DNA of 36,903 bases from Willaertia magna (taxonomy: Eukaryota > Heterolobosea > Eutetramitea > Acrasida > Naegleriidae). A model generated the notes under the pieces. The model was given only the letters and a program-made list of their open reading frames with translations. It made no database searches and had not been told where the DNA came from. Shown piece after piece: positions 17,977 through 26,421 of the stretch. The stretch covers positions 1 through 36,903 of the forward strand of contig CADWAF010001233.1 of NCBI GenBank assembly GCA_902984215.1. The letters run 5' to 3'. Positions within the stretch are counted from its first letter, which is position 1. Every line of letters starts with the position of its first letter. The position numbers and the translations under genes were made by a program.

Positions 17977-18307
17977 TTGTAATTTTAGTGATGTTTCTTT
18001 GTTACTTCAAGTGTTACAGAATAATTTGATAGTTGTTTATTGTGTATTATAATGTAAATTTATTAAGTTGAGAATGCAAATTGTAATGACAAAAATAAAT
18101 GTTCAATACTTTATACGTTTTTGAAAGACAAGACTTACAATCTTATTAAGGTACGCTCTTTGTATCTTGTTATCAATACTATATCATTTTCACTCCTCTT
18201 CTATTAAATTAAAAAGGGGTTGAATATGGGGCGCAAAATACTTCTGTTCAATTATACTCATGCATGAAAATTGATGATTCTATTTGTATGGAATTGTAAT
18301 TGTATTA
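17977..18307. other. 331-bp convergent spacer, nothing identified
   Basis: This AT-rich spacer between the FAM32A and BRCC36 stops contains no ORF of note, no tRNA-like boxes and no strong inverted repeat. A short G-rich patch, GGGGCGCAAAA (about 18231), is the only compositional feature. Confidence 0.5.
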
Positions 18308-19172
18308 TTATTTCTTATTTTTTCTTTCCAATTCATTTAAATATTGTTCTTTTAATGGATTAATACAGGAATCAATCAATTGAACTAAATTAGCTTGATA
18401 TACTCCAGAATTATATAAATGTGACAATGAAGAATTATCTTCTTCTAATGCTTGATGATATTCATTTTGTTCTTCTTCTATTATTAATTCTTGTAATCTA
18501 ATCATTCGTTCTAATGAATGTTTAGGATAATTACCATTGTCAATTATTTCTACAGGAATTGGTGTAGATACTAAGGTTGTTTGAGAATCATCTTCAAATT
18601 TTAATGATGATATATCTATACTTGAATGCTCTGATAAAGCCATTAAATGCTGTTGATTTAAAAGTGATGTTTCGACTTGTGATGATTGAAAAGCATGTAA
18701 CTTTATACTTCCAACATTTCTTTTATCATAATTAAATAGAGAGACTATTAATCCAATAAAACCTTTGTCAAGTTGTTGATATTGATATTGACAATTAAGA
18801 TCAATAGTTGAAGGGAAACAAATAAATTCTGGATGACTGTGATACCATCCTATTACTCTAGTATTAATACTATCATCTATTGTAGCTTTTTCAGCCATAT
18901 TACTTGCATTAACTAATTGTTCAGCAGAAATTTCAACTCTGTCTCTTCTCTTGTCTAATCTTCTTAGAGGACCTAAAATTTTAAAGTTTAATTTAAAATC
19001 TATAAAACCTACATATATCCCAAACAGTACAAACTTTATTAACTTCATCTAAATTTCCTAATAATAAACCCATTATCTCTTCATTACTTGTTGTTAAAGC
19101 ATGTGCTAAACAAGAACTAAAACAATCCTTTGTGACCAACACCTTCATCAATTTAAAATCCTCTTTTTGCAT
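18308..19172 (-). CDS. BRCC3: BRCC36 (BRCC3) JAMM deubiquitinase (spliced)
   Basis: Exons on the minus strand are 19172-19013 and 18972-18308, giving 274 aa. The 40-nt intron (GTAGGT to TTTTAG) joins WDIC to PLRRLDKRRDRVEIS, exactly the BRCC36 core. The JAMM zinc site is complete: EE at 31-32, H98, H100, S108 and D111 in the HxHx7SxxD pattern (GWYHSHP). BRCC36 cleaves Lys63-linked ubiquitin chains in the BRISC and BRCA1-A complexes. The C-terminal half is helical and Gln/Glu-rich and probably pairs with an Abraxas-like partner, not seen in this window. The start chosen is the ATG at 19172, which begins the family-like segment; longer upstream frames have no support. Confidence 0.88.
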
Positions 19173-19192
19173 TTTTATTTCGGAAATAAAAA
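19173..19192. promoter_or_regulatory. 20-bp palindromic divergent spacer, BRCC36 / XPNPEP3
   Basis: The two start codons are 20 bp apart. The spacer with one flanking base is a perfect inverted repeat: TTTTTATTTC, a central G, then GAAATAAAAA. Each strand therefore presents nearly the same GAAATAAAAA leader to its own ATG. Confidence 0.6.
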
Positions 19193-20815
19193 ATGCTAAA
19201 ACTTCAAAACGTCTTTGCCAATAAAAGTTTTTTAAAATCATCATCTACACTAAGAAAAGTGGCATCTATTAAAGTTATTTCAAATTCATTATTGATTAAT
19301 AAATTATTTAATAATCGCAACTATTCATCTATACATGTAGAGAATTTACCTTATACTTATCAACCTTTTCCTCACTCACATCCACATCTTTTTAATACTA
19401 ATGAAATTGTTACGGGTTTCACAAAAGATGAATTTTTAGAAAGACAATCAAAACTATTAAAATCAATGGAAAAAAATTCAATTTTAATTATTGGTTCAAA
19501 AGAAGAATCGCCAATGTATCATCATGTAAATTATCCATATAGACAAGATTCTAATTTTTATTATTTAACTGGAATAGCAGAACCTGATTGTCTTTTTGTC
19601 ATTAAGAAAATTGATGAACACCAAGAAATAAAGATACTTTACATTAGAGAGAAAAGTAATAAAGAATTATTCCAAGGACCAGTTAATGGAATAGAGACTG
19701 TTACAAAATATTGGGGAGATAATATTCAAATTAAACCATTAAAATATTTATTAAGAGATTTAAAAACATATTTAAACAAAGATATTTCAGTTCTTTATTA
19801 TGATCCTAGTTATAATAATTCATTAACAGAATATATTGTTCAATGTACTGGAGGACCAGAAATATTTAAACAATCAATGAATAATGAACTTAAAAAATCA
19901 TTTACTATTGCTTATCCTAATACTTTAATTGAGAAATTAAGAAGTATTAAATCAAAAGCAGAGATTGAAATGTTTAAAAAAGCTGCAAAGATTAGTGCTG
20001 AAGCGTTTAAACAATTAATGAAGAAAGTTAAACCTGGAATGACTGAAGCTCATGTTGAAGCAATTCTTGAATTTGAATGTAAATTAAGAGGTGCTCAAAG
20101 ACTTGGCTATCCACCTGTTGTTGCAGGTGGTGATAGAGCAAATGTTATTCATTACTTAATGGGAAGTCAAGTAATAAAGAATGGTGATTTAATTAGAATT
20201 GATGGAGCAGCTGAATATTTTGGCTATCCTAACGATATTACTAGAACAATACCTATCAATGCTAAATTTACTGAATTACAAAGAAAATTATATACAATAG
20301 TTCTTGATATACAGAAACAATGTATTGAGTATTTAAAGAAACACACAACCGAAACAATTACAATAGATTCTTATCATCAATATTGTTTTATGTTAATAGA
20401 AGATGCATTAGGACATTATTTTAATATTGGTGCTGGATCTACTGCCAACCCACTTAGTGTTAAGGAATTAGTTGACGTTATTTTCCCTCATATGGTTGGT
20501 CACCCTCAAGGCATGGAGATTCATGAAAAAGTACCAAGAAATAACGAAGCTTTAAAACCAGGTATGATTATTACATGTGAACCAGGAATATATTTCCCTT
20601 CAAACATTAGAGCATATATACCTGATTATTTAGTTGGCCTAGGTGTTCAAATAGAAGATGATATTTTAATAACAGAGGATGGCGTTGAAGTGTTAACAAA
20701 AGATACTCCTAAAGAAATTGAAGAGATAGAAGAGATTATGAGCACAGCAAAGAATTGTTCCATCAATGAAGATGTAGAAGGAATTCATTATGTAAAACAA
20801 AACTTCTCTTGCTAA
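19193..20815 (+). CDS. XPNPEP3: Mitochondrial Xaa-Pro aminopeptidase 3
   Basis: The 540-aa intronless protein has an N-terminal 45 residues rich in Lys/Arg/Ser/Asn without acids, typical of a mitochondrial presequence. The aminopeptidase P N-domain follows (about 70-240, with RQDSNFYYLTG). The pita-bread metallopeptidase domain (about 245-510) has the five metal ligands D337, D348, H437, E463 and E488, in IDGAAEYFGYPNDITR, HMVGHPQG, CEPGIYF and GVQIEDD. This family (ICP55 in yeast and plants) removes N-terminal residues from imported mitochondrial proteins after presequence cleavage. It shares a 20-bp divergent spacer with BRCC36. Confidence 0.9.
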   Translation: MLKLQNVFANKSFLKSSSTLRKVASIKVISNSLLINKLFNNRNYSSIHVENLPYTYQPFPHSHPHLFNTNEIVTGFTKDEFLERQSKLLKSMEKNSILIIGSKEESPMYHHVNYPYRQDSNFYYLTGIAEPDCLFVIKKIDEHQEIKILYIREKSNKELFQGPVNGIETVTKYWGDNIQIKPLKYLLRDLKTYLNKDISVLYYDPSYNNSLTEYIVQCTGGPEIFKQSMNNELKKSFTIAYPNTLIEKLRSIKSKAEIEMFKKAAKISAEAFKQLMKKVKPGMTEAHVEAILEFECKLRGAQRLGYPPVVAGGDRANVIHYLMGSQVIKNGDLIRIDGAAEYFGYPNDITRTIPINAKFTELQRKLYTIVLDIQKQCIEYLKKHTTETITIDSYHQYCFMLIEDALGHYFNIGAGSTANPLSVKELVDVIFPHMVGHPQGMEIHEKVPRNNEALKPGMIITCEPGIYFPSNIRAYIPDYLVGLGVQIEDDILITEDGVEVLTKDTPKEIEEIEEIMSTAKNCSINEDVEGIHYVKQNFSC

Positions 20816-20942
20816 TTTGCTTGTTGGCATAAACCTTCATCTCTATGAATTTCAAAAAATAAAATGACAGCGACATTGTAAAACTCGAGCCAACCATTAA
20901 AAATTAAATTTTTGTTTCGAAAAAAATAAAATAACAGCCATA

Positions 20943-21410
20943 ATGCCAGCAAAGAAGCAAACCACTACTACAACAACTGCAAAGAGAGAAACTGCAGCTA
21001 AAAATATTAATAAAATCACCAAAAGAGGTAGAGGAATCAGAGCACACACCCTCTGGACTACTACTACTTTCTCCAGAGCAAAACCACAACATTTACCAAA
21101 GTCTCCAAAATATTTAAGAAGAGCTTTACCAAAAGAAAGAGCAGCTGATAAATATCAAGTTCTCCAACATCCAAAGACTCTCCAAAATCCAAAAGTTTCC
21201 AAGGCAATTGAAGATAATAACACAATTTCATTCGTTGTAGACTTAAAGGCAACAAAGAAATCCGTCAAGAAGGCTTTCACTGAAATGACAAATCAAAAAG
21301 TTGCTCACGTTAGAACTGTTATTACTGCAAGAGGACAAAAAGTTGCTTTAATCAAATTACCAGAATCTGTTGAAGCAGTAGAAGTTGCAACCCAAATCGG
21401 TTTATGTTAA
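20943..21410 (+). CDS. RPL23A: Ribosomal protein L23a (uL23)
   Basis: The 155-aa basic protein has an Ala/Lys/Thr-rich N-terminal extension typical of eukaryotic L23a. The uL23 fold follows, with YLRRALPKE, HPKTLQNPK, ISFVVDLKATKKSVKKAF, KVAHVRTVIT and a C-terminal GLC-type end. uL23 sits at the exit of the large-subunit tunnel and docks SRP and chaperones. Codon use includes more C-ending codons (CTC, ACC, TCC) than neighbours, as expected for a highly expressed gene. The start at ATG 20943 has leader CAGCCATA, not the usual A-run. There is no intron. Confidence 0.93.
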   Translation: MPAKKQTTTTTTAKRETAAKNINKITKRGRGIRAHTLWTTTTFSRAKPQHLPKSPKYLRRALPKERAADKYQVLQHPKTLQNPKVSKAIEDNNTISFVVDLKATKKSVKKAFTEMTNQKVAHVRTVITARGQKVALIKLPESVEAVEVATQIGLC

Positions 21411-21461
21411 ATTAATAATAAATTTTTTAAATGTTAAAAATATAAATTATGAAAACAATAA

Positions 21462-21811
21462 TTAAAATTTTATTTCCGAATCTACATAATCTACAGGTGG
21501 TTCTGTTAAGCCTGGAACGAGGATTGCTACATTATTTCCATTCAAAACTATTGAACTCAATTTCTTTTCTTTTCTTGCTCCTTCTTGATTGTAGGAATAC
21601 TCTGTAACATCATCTAAAACCATGTTTATATAGTCATCAAATCCTCTCAATTTTCCAACTAATTCTTTATCATCCTTCATTAAAATAAAAATTGATGAAC
21701 CAACACATTTATCCATTAGTTCTTTCTTTTTGTAAGATTGTATAATTAATTAACAAATTACATACCCAAAGGTTGAATATTGGGAATAGAAGATTGTTGT
21801 TCGGAAGACAT
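21462..21811 (-). CDS. LSM5: LSM5, Sm-like RNA-binding protein (spliced)
   Basis: Exons on the minus strand are 21811-21766 and 21721-21462, giving 101 aa. The 44-nt intron (GTATGT to AAAG) joins QPL to ELMDKCVGS and restores the family sequence LPLELVDKCIGS. The Sm1 motif ([29 protein letters not shown]) and the Sm2 motif ([13 protein letters not shown]) are complete. LSM5 is a subunit of the LSM2-8 ring on U6 snRNA and of the LSM1-7 ring in mRNA decay. Without exon 1 the Met at 21716 would truncate the N-terminal helix, so the spliced start is preferred. It is convergent with RPL23A, 51 bp away. Confidence 0.9.
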
Positions 21812-22199
21812 TTTTTATTTGAACAATTTTTATTACAAAAGTACAACAAAAGGAGCTATCAGATCGGCCTATGTTTTCACTCATGTTGCTCACCAAGTAA
21901 TAGAAGAAAAGCTTATTTAATGTAAGAGTATTTTCAGTTTGTCTTTTGAAAATATCTTATCGGAAAAAAGAATAATAACTCTACTATGTTGCCTTTGATT
22001 GTTAAAGTTTAAACCTTTACTTTAACAACCCTATTGTAACATAGAAATTGCAAGTTTTCAGAATACCATGGGAAGAGAAAGAATGTGTCTTTTTATCAAA
22101 TAATAAGCATAATCCTCCATCACCCAATGAAATCATACCTTTTACTCAATCATCACTTAGCTCCTATTTTTTATTTAAAAAAAAAATTAAAAAAAAATA
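21812..22199. other. 388-bp divergent spacer with an imperfect hairpin
   Basis: This spacer separates the divergent starts of LSM5 and the WD40/helical protein. It contains the 61-nt hairpin listed at 21984-22044 and a run of A/T before the second ATG. No other gene, tRNA or conserved element was recognised. Confidence 0.5.
21984..22044 (+). other. Two-tier inverted repeat / hairpin
   Basis: Outer arms CTATGTT (21984-21990) and AACATAG (22038-22044) and inner arms TGTTAAAGT (22000-22008) and ACTTTAACA (22019-22027) are perfect complements. They are separated by an internal loop of 9 and 10 nt. The structure could be a small RNA precursor, a protein-binding palindrome or chance in AT-rich DNA. 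Confidence 0.35.
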
Positions 22200-24771
22200 A
22201 TGCAAGCAAAACCCGCATCTAGTTCGTGGAGAACAGCTCTCTCACTATCGGGACTAGATGATCAGGGTCAACAAGTTTCTAAATCACTTTTAAAATCGGA
22301 TGTAACATTAGAGGATAGTACATGTTTTACTATTCACAATGAACATAATTTTATTATTCAAGGAAGTATTTCCGGTAAATTTCAAACAATTAAGCCTCTT
22401 CAAAAAACAAAGAACGATGCGAAACAATATTCAACTACAACAACGTTATTAGATAAAAAGGATTCAACACAATCTGTAATTAATGTTTTTTCACCAACAT
22501 TTGGGGGTAAATTCCCTGGACCAATATATTCAATGGATATGAAGAATGATTATCTTTTAATTGGTAGTAATAACGGTGATTGTTTTTTAAAAAGAATGGA
22601 TATTTCAAATGAAAAGAATAATATTGAATATTCTTCTGTGAAATGTACTTGTTATTCTCATCCTAAATTAAAGAAGAGTGCTGAATCACAATTATTTACA
22701 GTACCTTCTCCTGAACAATATACTTTTAGTACAAGAATTACAAATATTGAGATTAAACCAGAAGAACAACTTTCTTCTTTTCATACAATTGAAAATAATA
22801 GATTACATATTTGGAATTTTGAGAAGGAAGATGGACCTGCACAAACTATTCAAGGATCTAGAAGTCCAATATGGTGTAGTGCTTGGAATCCTCATAATTC
22901 AAATATTATTGCAATAGGAGGTGTTAGTAAAACTGTAAAATTAATTGATGTAAGAAATTTAAATAGTAAATTAGGTGGGGATGGTATTGTAATGTCACAT
23001 AATGATTCAATAACAGATGTTAAATGGAGTCCATTATTACCATATTGGTTAGCGAGTAGTTCAACAGATGGATTAATTTACATTTGGGATCAAAGATATT
23101 CAAATGAACCAATAATGAAATTAGAGGGACATAATAATATTGTAAAGAAAATAGCATGGTCTTATTCTCATGCAGAATTATTATTAAGTGGAGGAATAGA
23201 TCATACTGTGAAGTTATGGAGTTTACAAGTAAAACCTCATTATGTATTAAGTACAATAGATAGAAATAATTTTACAGATGCTATTATTGATGTTAATTTT
23301 TCTAGAATTAATTATAATCAATATTTTGCTTTATCTGCTAGTGGTGAGTTAATTGCTGTGAATGTTGGTCCACAAGTATTAGATCCATTAGTTCAATCTA
23401 GATTTATAGATAAAGATGATGAAAATGTAGATCCAGATGCTAATGATATTCATAATATTGAAAGAAATATTTATCATCGTAATTTACATCAAGCATTTAG
23501 TGATGTAGAAAGATTAGCAACCAAATTTAAAGAACAAAATAAGTTAGAAAAAGCTTTAAAATTGTTAGATATTTGTAAAATAAGAACTTTACCAACAACT
23601 AAAACAAACAATCCAAAATTAAGATTTCAAAGAGAATTGGAAGATTATTCTTATTATATTCCTCCAAATTTATCATTTTCTAAAAAGATGCAAAGACCTG
23701 ATGAGAAAAAGATTGATGATTTAATTTTGAATTGTAAAATTTTAAGATTTGTACAAAGAAATGAGTTTAATGAGATTACATTACTAGAAAAGAAATTACT
23801 TGATTTATTAAAGAAAGACAGCCAGAGAATTGATGTATCAACCATAGAAGATGTAATTAAATTATATTTATCCCATGATTATAGAAGAGGAATGGATTTA
23901 GTAATAGAAATTGCAGAGATATTTAAAGATGATTTTGGTGATTACAAGAGAGTTTTTGAAAATATTTTAAGTCCAACAATATTTGAAGTGACACATAATC
24001 AAGCTTTGAGGGAAAGTGGTTATAGAAGTTTACAAAAAGCTTTCCAAAGCACAGACTATATAATTGAACAATTAAAACTACAACGAGAAGTAATTAGTTA
24101 TTTATGGGAATATCCTGACAGTGCTAAACGAATTGTAAATTATGTTGCAGATACTTATCTGGAAATACTATCAGTTGGTTCATTAAGAGCTTATTTAAAT
24201 GCTTTGCTTTGTTTACAAATGTATGATAAGTTCTTTATTGTTTGCACAAAGCTTCTTCAGAAAATTCAAGGTTTTGACATTGCTGTAATATGTAAAGATT
24301 TGATGAAAAATGTTGCCTTTGCTGATTTTTTGAAGCAATTGAACAATGATATTCTTAATAGTGATGTAAGTAGTATTTCTTTCACCTTTCTAACTTTTAA
24401 ACAAGCTATTGAATGCGGTTGAAAGTAAAGGATATACTAAAAATTTTCCTGCTGCCAAATGTTTGGACTTTTTACTTCAAACAAAGAATATTGTTTTTCA
24501 AGTGTTTAGAATAGCCATTTACTGCCCTATTGTTCCAAATTATATGACCTCCATCTTGACAGCAACCATACAAAAAATTGTAACAATTTATGAATATTGT
24601 TGTGAAACTTTAAGTAGGTCTACACAATACTTGCCTGAGGCCAAGAAATTAGCAGAAGAAGTTATAAAGCGTTTTGAACTCAAGAAGCTGTCTCAAAAAG
24701 GAGGCGAATTACCAGAGTATCAATCGGAAATAGTGAAAATTGTACCAATATTAGATAGTGTTCTGAAATAA
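22200..24771 (+). CDS. WD40 propeller plus C-terminal helical protein, function unknown (spliced)
   Basis: Exons are 22200-24365 and 24406-24771, giving 843 aa. The 40-nt phase-0 intron has donor GTAAGT, branch-like TTCTAAC and acceptor ACAAG. WD repeats occupy about residues 60-400, clearest at PIWCSAWNPH, ITDVKWSPLLPYWLASSSTDG, IYIWDQR and SGGIDHTVKLWSL. From about 440 the protein is all helical and charged, without membrane segments. The propeller-plus-helices plan recurs in membrane-coat, IFT/BBSome and tethering proteins, but I cannot place this one in a family. Its stop lies one base from the opposite-strand coiled-coil gene's stop. Without splicing, the protein would end after a spurious VSSIS tail. 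Confidence 0.75.
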
Positions 24772-24772
24772 A

Positions 24773-26380
24773 TTAAGGAACCAAAAATCTGGGCACTCCT
24801 TTTGGAACACCAAACTTTTCTTCACTGCTCCTTACTTTTCTTATGAAATTAGGAGGCACTGACCGTTTTTTAGATTTGGAAAGAACTGATATACTCTTAT
24901 CTGCTTTTTTTCGTTTGTCTTCTGTATTGTATTGCTTTCTATTTTGTCTCAAAACTGGAGTACCAGATTCATATCCATTAAGGTTAGAGTCATATTCTAC
25001 ATTAAAAACTTTCTCGGTATTATCACCAACATCCAGTTGGGGCAGTATTGGTGTTTTTTGTTGTAAATCATATGAGGCAGTTTCATTGTTGTACAGTTGT
25101 GCTTGTGATGAAAAATTAGAATTCCACATTGAAAGGGCTTGTACTACAGAAATGTTGGATTTTAATTCTTCTGCTTTTTTTTCCTGAATTTGTTTGGCTG
25201 TTCTTCTGGCACTTTCCATAATATCGTCTCTTGCTTCTAATAACTTGCTTATTCTTCTAGGTGTTAAATTTTTATCTACATGTTTCAAAGCTAAGGCTCT
25301 AGATCTCCACTTTTCCATTTCTGTTTTTGCAATTTTATATTTATCATGTATTCTATTCAGATTATCAGCCATTACTTCAAGTTCTGTATACAAGACTTCA
25401 AAATCAGCGTTCTGGGATCTAGACTCAAATAAATCATCTTCTAATGTTTTAATTTTTTCTTGTTCATGTAATAGACGATTGTGCAAATCCCTCACACTAG
25501 AACTTTGTCTTAATGCTTCTTGTTGATTTTCCTGATTATCTTTTTTCAATTTTTCATTTTGTAATTGCAAATTTTTAAGTCTATTTAATACACTTTCTAA
25601 GTTGGTATTTTGTAAGGAAAGCATATCTGTGACACGAATATTCTCTTGTATTGCATCCTTACTGTACTTATCTAATTCTTTGTAAGCCTTATTTGCGTTC
25701 TCTTGAAGTTTTGCTTCAAAATCCTTTTACTTGTTAATAAATAAACAAATTATTAAAACTTACCATTTCCAATTGTTTTTTCCACTTCTCCATCTCTAAA
25801 ATAGATGTTTCAGACTCTAAAGCATTTACCATATTTAATTTCTCTAATTGTTCCTGCAAGTTTTTCACTGTATCTCTCAACTCGACATTTTCTCTTTCAT
25901 AAAATTTATATATATTAACTTCATCTTCTAATCTATTTTTCTCTAAGGTTAAACTCTTAATTTTATATTCATCTTCCATAGTTTTTGTTTTCATTTCTTC
26001 CGCAAAAAGTTCAAACTCTTGTTTTGCAGATAACCGGAGTTTCTTAATTTCTTGCTTTAATTGTAATACATAACTTTCTCTTTGTTCTGCAGTTTTCTTT
26101 AAAAAATCTATTACACTATTTTGATCTTCAATTTTATCTTTTAATTTATTATTCTCTATTCTCAAGAATTCAAAACTAGAAGATTGTTAGTGTTTCTCTA
26201 ATAAGAGAAATAAAGTACCTACTCTCTAACTAATTCCTTAACAGTAGCAACCGTTTTCTTTGAATGTACATGTGTGGTATAATTATTCTTTTCATTAGTT
26301 TGTGAATCCACCCTCAAAAACTCTTTCATACCCGAGTCTTGCAAATCATCTTCACCAAAGTTATCATTTATTTCCTCCAT
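24773..26380 (-). CDS. Coiled-coil protein, possibly flagellar or centriolar (three exons)
   Basis: Exons on the minus strand are 26380-26223, 26175-25764 and 25723-24773, giving 506 aa. The introns are 47 nt (GTAGGT, branch CACTAAC, CTTCTAG) and 40 nt (GTAAGT, TTAACAAG, AAAAG). An acidic head is followed by near-continuous heptad-like Leu/Glu/Lys coiled coil from about residue 50 to 360, then a Ser/Asn/Lys-rich basic tail (KKRSVPPN, RKVRSS). I do not recognise the family. It is divergent from CFAP69 with only 41 bp between starts, which hints at co-expression with a flagellar gene; this is inference. Confidence 0.75.
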
Positions 26381-26410
26381 TTATTTTATACATAATCAGT
26401 ACAATTCATT

Positions 26411-26419
26411 GGCGCGAAA
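26411..26419 (-). promoter_or_regulatory. E2F-like site in the CFAP69 / coiled-coil divergent spacer
   Basis: GGCGCGAAA on the plus strand is TTTCGCGCC on the minus strand, a full match to the E2F consensus TTTSSCGC. It lies in the 41-bp spacer (26381-26421) between the two start codons, two bases before the CFAP69 ATG, and is the only GC-rich patch there. Confidence 0.4.
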
Positions 26420-26421
26420 AA

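Noticed and set aside
18231..18241. Third E2F-like site (GGGGCGCAAAA)
   Set aside because: It matches the consensus imperfectly and lies between two convergent gene ends, not near any start codon.
21462..21716. LSM5 starting at the Met at 21716
   Set aside because: This drops the conserved LPLEL segment, which is restored by the 46-nt upstream exon and a canonical 44-nt intron.
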